DNA of 64,000 nt. Origin: JBFJKD01 sp041600415. Lineage in GTDB: Bacteria; Pseudomonadota; Gammaproteobacteria; Pseudomonadales; Porticoccaceae. Positions 18,333 through 26,981 of this stretch are shown here, one piece after another (position 1 is the stretch's first letter; each line of letters begins with the position of its first letter). Position numbers and translations under genes: made by a program. The stretch spans positions 310,001 through 374,000 of the forward strand of contig JBFIKF010000002.1 in NCBI GenBank assembly GCA_041600415.1. Direction: 5' to 3'. The notes below the pieces were generated by a model. That model saw only the letters and a list, made by a program, of their open reading frames with translations, did not search any database and was not told the DNA's origin.

Positions 18333-19742
18333 CTAACGCCTGAACGGCCCGATAAACCGGCTCTTTTCGCTGTCGGCAATACGCTCATCCTCGGTCGCTT
18401 TGATCACGAAGGTAACATCACTGGCGCCCGACTTGAGAAAACCGGGATCCAGTTGCAATCTGATCACGTGTAAAAATACTTCTCCTGCCGCTACGCGCAC
18501 TGGATTGTCACCGATAAATTTAAAATCGTACTCACCACTAATCGCAATTTGATAGTGATGATCACGATTGTCCATATTGCTGATGCGTAACGTATAAATA
18601 TTGTCAATCAAGCCGCGCGTAGTTTCCCGATACAACATTGCGCGATCGCGAACAACATCGAGCTCCACCGGCGTACGGGTTAGCAACGCATAAGCAAACA
18701 GGGTGATCATTAATAGTAACGCTACGCCATACCCCACCAGACGGGGTCTGAGTATTTTCGTTACGCCCCTCTGCAACTGATTTTCGGTGGTAAAACTTAT
18801 CAGGCGGCGCGGGTACTCTACTTTGTCCATAATGGCGTCACAGGCATCAATGCACAAACCGCAGCTGATACATTCCGACTGCAATCCATCGCGAATATCG
18901 ATACCAACTGGGCAAACCTGCACGCACAGGCCGCAGTCGACACAATCTCCCAGCCCATCAGCGCGATGATCTGTGTCTTTTTTACGCACGCCGCGGGGCT
19001 CGCCGCGCGCACTGTCATAAGACACTATCAACGTATCCTGATCAAACATGACCGCTTGAAAACGTGCATACGGACACATGTATTTGCACACTTGTTCGCG
19101 CAGATAGCCCGCGTTCATGTACGTCATACCAGTAAACAGGAAGGTCCAGAACACCGTGGCCGGATCGGCGGAAAACGTAAAAAATTGTGGGACCAATTGC
19201 CTGACCGGATTGAAATAGGCTACAAACGTAAAACCAGTCGCAAGGGCAATTAGTAACCAGGTAATGTGCTTACCGCTTTTGCGCCACACCTTGTTGAAAC
19301 TCCAGGGCGACAAATCGAGCTTGATACGCCGATTTCTATCCCCTTCAAAAAAATGTTCGACGCCCATGAACAGCATAGTCCACACCGTTTGTGGACAACT
19401 AAATCCACACCACACCCGTCCAACCAGTACCGTAACGGTAAACAGGGCGAATGCTGCGATAATCAGAAACCACGCCAGCAGCATAAAATCCTGCGGCCAA
19501 AATGTGACCCAAAAAATGTGGAACTGACGTTCCGGCAGATTAAACCAGACCGCCTGACGACCGTCGATTTGTATCCACGGCAGCAGGAAATACCCCAACA
19601 ACAACGGAATGCCACTACGTTTTTTTAATTTGCGAAAAAATCCGACGAAGCGCCGCGCATATATTTTTCTGCGCGTTTCATACAGATAGAGAACATGATG
19701 CTCATCGCTGGCAGGCGGCTTACCTTGTCCCGGTGCAGTCAT
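18333..19742 (-). CDS. ccoG: Cytochrome c oxidase accessory protein CcoG
   Basis: CcoG (FixG/RdxA) is a membrane iron-sulfur protein; work on Rhodobacter indicates it reduces copper for CcoN metallation. Several helices frame a ferredoxin-like domain with two CxxCxxCxxxCP-like clusters: GDCVDCGLCVQVCPVGIDI and CISCGLCIDACDA. A further redox-type CGFSCPQTVW motif lies near residue 112. The C-terminal periplasmic immunoglobulin-like domain begins about residue 365. Length (469) is usual. It follows ccoP by 15 bases. Confidence 0.95.
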   Translation of the reverse strand: MTAPGQGKPPASDEHHVLYLYETRRKIYARRFVGFFRKLKKRSGIPLLLGYFLLPWIQIDGRQAVWFNLPERQFHIFWVTFWPQDFMLLAWFLIIAAFALFTVTVLVGRVWCGFSCPQTVWTMLFMGVEHFFEGDRNRRIKLDLSPWSFNKVWRKSGKHITWLLIALATGFTFVAYFNPVRQLVPQFFTFSADPATVFWTFLFTGMTYMNAGYLREQVCKYMCPYARFQAVMFDQDTLIVSYDSARGEPRGVRKKDTDHRADGLGDCVDCGLCVQVCPVGIDIRDGLQSECISCGLCIDACDAIMDKVEYPRRLISFTTENQLQRGVTKILRPRLVGYGVALLLMITLFAYALLTRTPVELDVVRDRAMLYRETTRGLIDNIYTLRISNMDNRDHHYQIAISGEYDFKFIGDNPVRVAAGEVFLHVIRLQLDPGFLKSGASDVTFVIKATEDERIADSEKSRFIGPFRR

Positions 19743-19757
19743 CGCACTTTCACACCA

Positions 19758-20654
19758 TTACTGTCTCGACAAACTGTAGACGTAACTGGCTAACAAGCGA
19801 ATTTTACCTTCCCGTAGTTGTTCACCCTGGGCCGGCATCAAGCCCTGCCGCCCACCCCGTATGGTCGTTTTTATAAGTTCCGGCGAACGACCATAGAGCC
19901 ATACATCATCGGTTAAATTGGGCGCACCCAATGCCTGATTGCCACCCCCGTCCGCGCCGTGGCAGCTGGCACAATAAGTCGTAAATACCTGCTCGCCCTT
20001 ACTGGCCAGAGTAGCATCGTGCTCGCGAGCGCTTATTTGCAGAACATATTCAGTTACCGAGCCGACCCCATCTTCGCCGATTATCGCAGCCCAACCGGGC
20101 ATCGCGCCGCGCCGCCCATGGGTGATCGATGCCTGGATCGCCGCAGCTGTGCCACCATACAACCAGTCGTCGTCGGTCAAATCCGGAAACCCGTAACCGC
20201 CACCACCATCGCTGCCATGACAGACGGCGCAATTGTTACCAAACAAGCGGCGACCTATTTTGAAAGCAGCGGGGTCGAGCGCCAGCTCTTCAATGGATTG
20301 ATCCTTGAAATTAGCGTATGCCGCCTCAAACCGATCATCCGCTCTTTTTTCCTGAGCAAGCCACTGCCCGCTGGATGTCCAGCCCAGCACACCAGGAAGA
20401 TTACCCAGCCCCGGATACAGCAGTACGTAAACAACAGCAAACACCACCGTAGCCACAAACGATTTGAACCACCAGGCCGGTAACGGGTTATCGTATTCCT
20501 CAATTCCGTCGTAGACGTGCCCAGTTTTTGGGGGCTCACCATCTTTTGGTTTTTCCCGCAACACCACGCTGCGATTGGCAAACAGAATCCAGCACACACC
20601 GACCAGGGTTACGGTAAAGATTACTATGACCCACCAACTCCAGAACGTGCTCAT
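19758..20654 (-). CDS. ccoP: cbb3 oxidase diheme subunit CcoP
   Basis: CcoP is the membrane-anchored diheme cytochrome c that passes electrons to CcoO and CcoN. Two helices (about 6-26 and 62-82) are followed by two cytochrome c domains, each with a heme-binding CxxCH (CAVCHGSDG and CASCHGADG). Conserved methionine ligands appear in GAMPGWA and GLMPAQG. The length of 298 residues is normal. Its start overlaps the stop of ccoQ by four bases. Confidence 0.96.
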   Translation of the reverse strand: MSTFWSWWVIVIFTVTLVGVCWILFANRSVVLREKPKDGEPPKTGHVYDGIEEYDNPLPAWWFKSFVATVVFAVVYVLLYPGLGNLPGVLGWTSSGQWLAQEKRADDRFEAAYANFKDQSIEELALDPAAFKIGRRLFGNNCAVCHGSDGGGGYGFPDLTDDDWLYGGTAAAIQASITHGRRGAMPGWAAIIGEDGVGSVTEYVLQISAREHDATLASKGEQVFTTYCASCHGADGGGNQALGAPNLTDDVWLYGRSPELIKTTIRGGRQGLMPAQGEQLREGKIRLLASYVYSLSRQ

Positions 20655-20869
20655 TCGTTACCCCGTACCTTGTCGACTTCGGGCTTTTCATCCAATTCAC
20701 TGGACGTCTGCGGTGGCGTGTCTTGCGCAGGCAAATCATCTGCAAAAGGTAGACGAGCGGCCTCTTCAAAGCGTTCTTTGTTACGCCCGCTGTAAGCCCA
20801 CAGGCAAACAGCAATAAACGCCAGCATCGCCAATAATGTTCCAATCCCCTGCACGGTACCCTGATCCAC
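20651..20869 (-). CDS. ccoQ: cbb3 oxidase small subunit CcoQ
   Basis: CcoQ (FixQ) is a short one-helix protein that stabilises the oxidase. The 72 residues comprise a helix (about 9-25) with the typical ending WAYSGRNKERFEEAARLPF, then an acidic, proline-rich tail. It sits between ccoO and ccoP with 19 bases after ccoO and a four-base overlap with ccoP. Confidence 0.93.
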   Translation of the reverse strand: MDQGTVQGIGTLLAMLAFIAVCLWAYSGRNKERFEEAARLPFADDLPAQDTPPQTSSELDEKPEVDKVRGNE

Positions 20870-20888
20870 GAATCCCCCCTGGCGTCCG

Positions 20889-21503
20889 TTAACGCTTTTG
20901 CTGAATTAACGTACCCAATTGTTGCAAGTAGGCCACCAATGCATCGACCTCCTTAACATCACCGCCTGCGAAGGGTGCGGCGGCCGCTGCGATATCCGCA
21001 TCAGTGTAGGGCACACCGACTCTGCGCAACGCCGTCATTTTCGCCGCAGTATCTTTGCCAGTGACAACATTCTGAAACAACCAGGGGAATGCAGGCATAT
21101 TGGACACAGGCACAACGTCTCGCGGATTGTAGAGATGCGCGCGATGCCACTCGTCGCTGTAGCGGCCACCAACCCTCGCCAAATCCGGCCCAGTGCGTTT
21201 TGAGCCCCATAAAAACGGATGCTCGTAAACTTGCTCGCCGGCCACACTGTAGTGCCCATAGCGTTCCGTTTCAGATCGAAATGGGCGAATCATTTGCGTA
21301 TGACACACATGACAGCCTTCGCGAATATAGATATCGCGCCCCTCCAGCGCCAGTGCTGGCAGCGGCATCAAACCCGCGATGGGTGTGGTGGTGGATTGGG
21401 TGAAGAACAGGGGCACTATTTGCGCCAGACCGCCAAAACTCATGGCCACCAGTGTCAGTACAATTAACAGCGCGACGTTTTTTTCAACAATGTCGTGTTT
21501 CAT
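20889..21503 (-). CDS. ccoO: cbb3 oxidase monoheme subunit CcoO
   Basis: CcoO is the membrane-anchored monoheme cytochrome c of cbb3 oxidase. One helix (about residues 11-33) is followed by the heme motif GCHVCHTQMIRPFRSE, a family signature. The methionine ligand is probably that in VSNMPAFPWL. At 204 residues it is of normal length. It overlaps the end of ccoN by four bases. Confidence 0.96.
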   Translation of the reverse strand: MKHDIVEKNVALLIVLTLVAMSFGGLAQIVPLFFTQSTTTPIAGLMPLPALALEGRDIYIREGCHVCHTQMIRPFRSETERYGHYSVAGEQVYEHPFLWGSKRTGPDLARVGGRYSDEWHRAHLYNPRDVVPVSNMPAFPWLFQNVVTGKDTAAKMTALRRVGVPYTDADIAAAAAPFAGGDVKEVDALVAYLQQLGTLIQQKR

Positions 21504-22957
21504 CGTATAGCGCCCTGCGCCATTGCTGTCGCGCGAGAAGTCGGCTCGGCCGCAGGCCTGGCGCCGCGACAGGTTTGCCAGACGTTATAAGCCATCACCA
21601 GCATGCCAAGGAAAAACAGCCCACCACCCAGCAGACGCACATAGTAGCCCGGCATACTCGCCTCAACCGATTCCGCAAAGGTGTAGGTCAGGGTGCCGTC
21701 CGCGTTAAACGCGCGCCACATCAGGCCCTGTGCGATACCGTTCACCCACATGGACGCGATGTATAGCACCGTGCCGATAGTCGCCAGCCAAAAATGCGTA
21801 TTGATCAACTTAACGCTGTACATTCCGACCCGCTCAAACAGGATGGGAATAAGATGGTACATGCTGCCGATAGAAATCATGGCCACCCAGCCGAGTGCGC
21901 CAGAGTGCACATGACCAATCGTCCAGTCCGTGTTATGGGAGAGCGCATTGACGGTTTTGATCGACATCATCGGCCCTTCAAAGGTCGCCATTCCATAAAA
22001 GGACAGGGACACCACCAGAAATCGCAGTGTTGGATCGGTACGCAATTTTTCCCAGGCGCCGGCCAGGGTCATAATGCCGTTGACCATGCCACCCCAGGAG
22101 GGCGCCAGCAGAATAATCGACATCACCATACCGAGACTCTGCGCCCAATCCGGCAAGGTGGAGTAGTGCAAATGGTGTGGTCCGGCCCAGATATAGACCG
22201 CGATAAGCGCCCAGAAATGCACGATCGACAACCGATAGGAGTACACCGGTCGGTTAGCCTGCTTGGGCACAAAGTAATACATCATGCCGAGAAATGCCGC
22301 AGTCAGAAAAAACCCCACCGCGTTATGGCCGTACCACCACTGCACCATCGCATCGATGGTGCCCGCGTAAACCGAGTAGGACTTGAACATGGAAACCGGA
22401 ATCGCCGCGCTATTAACCACATGCAACATCGCTACCGCGAGTACAAAGGCCCCAAAGAACCAGTTCGCGACATAAATATGAGAGGTCTTACGTTTGACCA
22501 ACGTACCGAAAAAAACCACCGCGTAGCATAACCACACCAGCGTTATCAGAATATCGATGGGCCACTCCAGCTCGGCGTACTCCTTACTCGTGGTCAGACC
22601 CAGAGGCAACGTGATGGCAGCGGCGACGATTACCAGCTGCCATCCCCAGAATGTAAAGGCCGCCAGTCCGGGGGCAAATAAACTGGTGCGACAGGTTTTC
22701 TGCACAATGTAGTAAGACGTTGCGAACAGGGCGCAACCCCCGAACGCAAAAATCACCGCGTTGGTGTGCAGCGGGCGCAGACGCCCGAAATGAAACCACG
22801 GCAGGTCCATGCTTAGATCCGGCCAGACCATCTCGGCCGCCAGAATCACCCCCACCAACATACCGACAATGCCCCATGCAATGGTCATAATCGAAAATTG
22901 TCTGACCACGCGCAGGTTGTACACCGGGGCTGCGTCAGCCGGTCCGCCATCACTCAT
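21500..22957 (-). CDS. ccoN: cbb3 oxidase catalytic subunit CcoN
   Basis: CcoN is the heme-copper subunit that reduces oxygen at high affinity. The 485 residues form about twelve membrane helices. Histidine-bearing motifs of the heme and copper sites are evident: PLHTNAVIF near residue 62, WWYGHNAVGFF near 208, AGPHHLHYST near 258 and IGHVHSGALGW near 343. GGAAAC-like sequence precedes the ATG. It is first in ccoNOQP, and a possible FNR/Anr box lies upstream, fitting low-oxygen induction. Confidence 0.97.
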   Translation of the reverse strand: MSDGGPADAAPVYNLRVVRQFSIMTIAWGIVGMLVGVILAAEMVWPDLSMDLPWFHFGRLRPLHTNAVIFAFGGCALFATSYYIVQKTCRTSLFAPGLAAFTFWGWQLVIVAAAITLPLGLTTSKEYAELEWPIDILITLVWLCYAVVFFGTLVKRKTSHIYVANWFFGAFVLAVAMLHVVNSAAIPVSMFKSYSVYAGTIDAMVQWWYGHNAVGFFLTAAFLGMMYYFVPKQANRPVYSYRLSIVHFWALIAVYIWAGPHHLHYSTLPDWAQSLGMVMSIILLAPSWGGMVNGIMTLAGAWEKLRTDPTLRFLVVSLSFYGMATFEGPMMSIKTVNALSHNTDWTIGHVHSGALGWVAMISIGSMYHLIPILFERVGMYSVKLINTHFWLATIGTVLYIASMWVNGIAQGLMWRAFNADGTLTYTFAESVEASMPGYYVRLLGGGLFFLGMLVMAYNVWQTCRGARPAAEPTSRATAMAQGAIR

Positions 22958-23034
22958 TTTCCGTTTCCCAGACAGGCCCGGCTAAGCGGGCAGTTTTCCC
23001 ACGCGCATTATTCAGGATGGAGGGTCCACGGCGA

Positions 23035-23048
23035 ATGACCTACATCAA
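23035..23048 (-). promoter_or_regulatory. Possible FNR/Anr box ahead of ccoNOQP
   Basis: The plus strand reads ATGAC-CTAC-ATCAA. Against the FNR/Anr consensus TTGAT-N4-ATCAA one half is perfect and the other matches three of five. It stands 78 bases before the ccoN start. cbb3 operons are often activated by Anr in Pseudomonas, which gives the site some weight, but the sequence match alone is modest. Confidence 0.35.
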
Positions 23049-23116
23049 ACACCGTGGGATCGGCAAAAGACCGGAAGGTTAGCCTGAAGCTAATCTGGCG
23101 AACGGCATGCGCCGGT

Positions 23117-24346
23117 TCAGCGTTTTCTATCCGCTGCTATACGTAGACGCAGGGCATTGAGTTTGATAAACCCTTCCGCGTCCTGCTGGTTGTAAGCCCC
23201 GGCGTCATCGTCGAACGTGGCAATACGCGCATCGAACAGACTATCGTCCGATTTGCGCCCGACCACGATTACGTTGCCCTTGTACAATTTCAGACGCACC
23301 ACACCGTTGACGTACTGTTGCGACTGGTCAATCATCGTTTGCAACATGCGACGTTCCGGCGACCACCAGTAGCCGTTGTAAATCAGACTCGCGTAACGGG
23401 GCATCAACTCGTCTTTCAAATGCGCCACCTCCCGATCCAGGGTGATGGATTCGATGGCACGGTGCGCGCGCAGCATAATGGTGCCCCCCGGCGTTTCGTA
23501 ACAACCGCGAGATTTCATGCCGACATAGCGGTTTTCCACCAGATCGAGGCGACCAATACCATTGGCGCCACCCACCCGGTTCAGTTCGGTCAGCACCTGT
23601 GCCGGCGACATGGGTTGACCATCCAGCGCGACAATGTCGCCACAGGCGTAACTCAATTCCAGATACTGTGGTTGATCCGGCGCGGCCTCCGGTGCCACGC
23701 TCCAGCGCCACATGCTCTCCTCCGCCTCGGCCCAGGGATCTTCAAGCATGTCGCCTTCGTAGGATATGTGCAGTAAATTGGCATCCATCGAATAGGGGGA
23801 TTTTTTCTTGCTGCTGGCAAAGTCCACCGGGATGGCGTGGGTCTTGCAGTACGCCATCAATGTCTCCCGCGACGTCAAATTCCACTCCCGCCACGGCGCG
23901 ATCACCTTGACACCGGGCTTCAACGCATAGGCCCCCAATTCAAACCGCACCTGATCGTTGCCCTTGCCGGTGGCACCGTGAGAAATGGCGTCCGCCCCGG
24001 TGGCATTAGCGATTTCCACCAGACGTTTGGCTATTAGCGGTCGCGCAATCGACGTACCCAATAGATATTCGCCCTCGTAAACCGTGTTGGCGCGAAACAT
24101 CGGAAACACAAAGTCCCGCACAAACTCCTCGCGCAGGTCGTCGATGTAAATTTCCTTGATTCCCATCGCCGCGGCCTTGGCCCGCGCTGGCTCCACTTCC
24201 TCCCCTTGACCAATGTCGGCCGTAAATGTCACCACTTCGCACTGGTAGGTTTCCTGCAACCACTTCGCGATCACCGAAGTATCCAGTCCACCGGAGTACG
24301 CTAACACCACTTTTTTTACTTTCGACGCTGTATTGACCTTCGACAC
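23117..24346 (-). CDS. argG: Argininosuccinate synthase
   Basis: ArgG joins citrulline and aspartate with ATP to make argininosuccinate in arginine synthesis. The PP-loop motif AYSGGLDTSV is at residues 15-24, and the GATGKGNDQVRFELG substrate-binding segment lies near residue 121. I choose the GTG at 24344-24346 with GGGAG just upstream; this gives 409 residues, matching the family. A longer open frame reaching 24490 adds 48 residues without similarity and would run into the pyrC leader. It diverges from pyrC. Confidence 0.95.
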   Translation of the reverse strand: MSKVNTASKVKKVVLAYSGGLDTSVIAKWLQETYQCEVVTFTADIGQGEEVEPARAKAAAMGIKEIYIDDLREEFVRDFVFPMFRANTVYEGEYLLGTSIARPLIAKRLVEIANATGADAISHGATGKGNDQVRFELGAYALKPGVKVIAPWREWNLTSRETLMAYCKTHAIPVDFASSKKKSPYSMDANLLHISYEGDMLEDPWAEAEESMWRWSVAPEAAPDQPQYLELSYACGDIVALDGQPMSPAQVLTELNRVGGANGIGRLDLVENRYVGMKSRGCYETPGGTIMLRAHRAIESITLDREVAHLKDELMPRYASLIYNGYWWSPERRMLQTMIDQSQQYVNGVVRLKLYKGNVIVVGRKSDDSLFDARIATFDDDAGAYNQQDAEGFIKLNALRLRIAADRKR

Positions 24347-24497
24347 AGGGAACTCCCAACAGGAACGCGATAGGGTTAAAAGAACAAAAGCGGATTTTAA
24401 TACGCTCACCCGCGTTTTGACAGGCGCACGTTCACCCTGTCGCGACCGCACAGTTTCCGGTAGGATGCAAACCCGTAATGATGAACACATTTGTTAC

Positions 24498-25535
24498 ATG
24501 ACTACATTGACCCTGACCCGCCCCGACGACTGGCATTTACATCTACGTGATGGCGTCATGCTTAGCGCTACGGTGAGCATGGCAGCGCGACACTTCAGCC
24601 GCGGCGTGGTCATGCCGAACCTGGCGCCGCCGATTGTCACCACCGCGCAGGCCGCTGCCTACCGCGACAGGATACTTGCGCAGCGACCACTGGGAAGCGA
24701 CTGGCAACCGCTGATGACCCTCTATCTCACCGATAACACCTCACCGGACGAAATTACGACTGCCCACAACAGTGGCTTTATTATCGGTGTTAAATACTAT
24801 CCGGCAGGGGCTACCACCAACTCCGCGGCAGGCGTCACCGATTTGCAAAAAGTGTACCCGGTACTGGGCCGCATGCAGCACCTGGGCGTGCCCCTGCTCC
24901 TGCACGGCGAAGTCAACGATCCGGAAGTCGATATTTTCGACCGCGAAGCAGTGTTTATTGATCGCCACCTGATTCCCCTCAGGGAGCGATTTCCCGAGTT
25001 AAAAATCGTGCTCGAGCACATCACCACCCGCGAGGGCGCACAGTTCGTCGCGCAGGCACCCGCGCATGTGGGCGCCACCATCACGCCGCAACACTTGCTG
25101 TTTAACCGCAACCATATGCTGGCCGGCGGAATCCGCCCACATTATTATTGCCTGCCAATCCTGAAACGGGATAGCCATCGACAGGCATTGATCGCCGCAG
25201 CAACCAGCGCCGATCCGAGTTTTTTTCTCGGCACCGACTCCGCACCCCATGTGCGCGCGAGCAAGGAAACTGCGTGCGGGTGCGCCGGCTGTTACAGTCA
25301 TCACGCGGCCCTGGAACTCTACGCCGAAGCATTTGAACGCGCCTCTGCGCTACCCCGCCTGGAAGGTTTTGCCAGCCATTTCGGGGCGGACTTTTACGGT
25401 CTGCCGCGCAATACCGGGACACTGACGCTAACCCGGAATCCGTGGCGTTTACCCGCAGTGATCGCCATGGGCGAGGATGAAGTGGTACCCCTTGGCGCTG
25501 GTGAATCGCTCAACTGGAGAGTAGTCGATGGGTGA
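24498..25535 (+). CDS. pyrC: Dihydroorotase
   Basis: PyrC closes carbamoyl aspartate to dihydroorotate in pyrimidine synthesis, using a binuclear zinc centre. The metal-binding DDWHLHLRDG starts at residue 10, the carboxylated lysine lies in the GVKYYPAGATTNS segment, and further ligands appear in LLLHGEV, LEHITT and LGTDSAPH. The E. coli-type short form of about 345 residues fits the ATG at 24498-24500. The open frame extends 55 codons further upstream, but that part overlaps the argG start region. It overlaps rnt by eight bases. Confidence 0.95.
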   Translation: MTTLTLTRPDDWHLHLRDGVMLSATVSMAARHFSRGVVMPNLAPPIVTTAQAAAYRDRILAQRPLGSDWQPLMTLYLTDNTSPDEITTAHNSGFIIGVKYYPAGATTNSAAGVTDLQKVYPVLGRMQHLGVPLLLHGEVNDPEVDIFDREAVFIDRHLIPLRERFPELKIVLEHITTREGAQFVAQAPAHVGATITPQHLLFNRNHMLAGGIRPHYYCLPILKRDSHRQALIAAATSADPSFFLGTDSAPHVRASKETACGCAGCYSHHAALELYAEAFERASALPRLEGFASHFGADFYGLPRNTGTLTLTRNPWRLPAVIAMGEDEVVPLGAGESLNWRVVDG

Positions 25536-26196
25536 TATGGAAGCGCTGCTCGCGGAACAAACTGCGACGCTACTGTGCGCCCGCTTTCGTGGATTTTTGC
25601 CCGTGGTCATCGATATCGAAACCGGCGGCTTTGATGCACGCAACCACGCACTGCTGGAAATTGCCGCCGTCATGCTGGATATGGACGATTCCGGTAACCT
25701 GATTCGTACAGAAACCATCGCCCACAATATCGTGCCCCATCGCGACACCCATTGCGATGATTCTGCACTGGCGTTTACCGGCATTGATCCCACCGACCCG
25801 GCGCGGGACGCTCTGGGCGAGGCCGAGGCATTGCAGAATATTTTTCAGGTAGTGCGTCAGCGTTTACGCCACCATGAATGCACCCGAGCGGTGGTGGTGG
25901 CCCACAATGCACATTTTGATCTGGGGTTTATCAACGCGGCAATTGAACGCAGCGGTATCAAGCGCAACCCATTCCACCAATTTTCCTGCTTCGACACCGC
26001 TACCTTGTCGGGCCTCGCGTTCGGCCAGACCGTGCTGTCCAAGGCCTGCTCCGCCGCGCAAATTCCATTCAGCCCCGACCTGGCTCACAACGCCGTTTAC
26101 GATGCGGAGCGCACCGCAGAATTATTTTGTCTGATCGTGAATCGCTGGAAAGATCTCGGTGGCTGGCCTGACTTCAACGGGCGCAGCGCCGAGTAG
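25528..26196 (+). CDS. rnt: Ribonuclease T
   Basis: RNase T is a DEDD-family 3'-5' exoribonuclease that trims tRNA and other stable RNA ends. The Exo I motif VVIDIETGGFDARNHALLEI is near residue 26, Exo II with VVAHNAHFDLGFIN near 124, and Exo III with LAHNAVYDAERTAELF near 188, so the DEDDh residues are complete. Length 222 is typical. The start lies inside the last codons of pyrC. A pyrC-rnt pair is conserved in Pseudomonas. Confidence 0.95.
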   Translation: MGDMEALLAEQTATLLCARFRGFLPVVIDIETGGFDARNHALLEIAAVMLDMDDSGNLIRTETIAHNIVPHRDTHCDDSALAFTGIDPTDPARDALGEAEALQNIFQVVRQRLRHHECTRAVVVAHNAHFDLGFINAAIERSGIKRNPFHQFSCFDTATLSGLAFGQTVLSKACSAAQIPFSPDLAHNAVYDAERTAELFCLIVNRWKDLGGWPDFNGRSAE

Positions 26197-26287
26197 GAAT
26201 CAAACCCTGCGGGTGCGCAAAGCGTCCCACCCCGTCTGGGCTATTACTGGCAGCCGCCGCGGCGGTGATTGCCAATTCTGACGGGTG

Positions 26288-26617
26288 TCACGCGGCATCA
26301 GAATCGGCGACTGCCGCATTGATCAATGTTTTCAGTTCGCCGCTCTCATACATCTCAGTAATAATGTCACAGCCACCCATCAACTCGCCCTTGATCCACA
26401 ACTGCGGAAACGTCGGCCAGTTGGCGTATTCAGGCAATTTGGCGCGAATCTCGGGATTGCTCAGAATATCTACATAGGCAAAGCGCTGTCCGCAGGCCAT
26501 CAGCGCCTGCACCGAACGCGCCGAAAACCCGCACTGCGGCTGATTGGGACTACCTTTCATGTACAAAATGACCGGATTATTTTCAATCTGATCGCGGATA
26601 GTCTCGATAATATCCAT
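26288..26617 (-). CDS. grxD: Monothiol glutaredoxin GrxD
   Basis: GrxD carries [2Fe-2S] clusters for delivery to apo-proteins. The 109-residue protein has the monothiol active site CGFS (Cys29), with MKGSPNQPQCGFS ahead, then WPTFPQLWIKGELMGGCDI, the glutathione-binding region. The ATG at 26615-26617 is preferred over a TTG nine bases earlier; GAGG lies about ten bases ahead of it. It is transcribed against rnt and away from argD. Confidence 0.94.
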   Translation of the reverse strand: MDIIETIRDQIENNPVILYMKGSPNQPQCGFSARSVQALMACGQRFAYVDILSNPEIRAKLPEYANWPTFPQLWIKGELMGGCDIITEMYESGELKTLINAAVADSDAA

Positions 26618-26889
26618 GGTAGCCAAACCTCGCTTGTCGTGTGCAACCCGTGCACCGGGAAAATAAAATTCATCGTTGCGTCCTTACCCACCTGGGTGCG
26701 CCTTCATCACAGCACTCATGCGTGCGAGCAATCCAGCAACGCAAACCAGTCTATCTAACTAATACTAACTAACAGCTAATAGTGGAGCGAAACACTCGGG
26801 TATTCTACACCCTTTCCAGTACAACTAAAACTGCCGATCGCCGTTTAAACTGTCTGGTAATTACAGGTGGTGCAACCGACCCCAGAACG

Positions 26890-26918
26890 TTGCCATCGAC
26901 AACAAATAATTATATAGT
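26890..26918 (+). promoter_or_regulatory. Probable sigma-70 promoter of argD
   Basis: TTGCCA (26890-26895), a 17-base spacer and TATAGT (26913-26918) form a good sigma-70 type promoter. Transcription would begin near 26925, only a few bases before the hairpin at 26932. The rest of the 364-base gap between grxD and argD shows no gene that I can support. Confidence 0.5.
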
Positions 26919-26931
26919 CCCACTCTTTTTT

Positions 26932-26960
26932 CAGGCAGCCCGCGCTGCCTGTTTTATTTT
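26932..26960 (+). terminator. Intrinsic terminator-like hairpin in the argD leader
   Basis: An eight-base perfect stem CAGGCAGC (26932-26939) / GCTGCCTG (26944-26951) with loop CCGC is followed by TTTTATTTT. This is a textbook intrinsic terminator on the plus strand, yet no plus-strand gene ends here and the argD ATG comes 21 bases later. It may be an attenuator, or it may end transcripts entering from rnt. Confidence 0.6.
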
Positions 26961-26981
26961 AGACTGGCGATTAATTTTAGT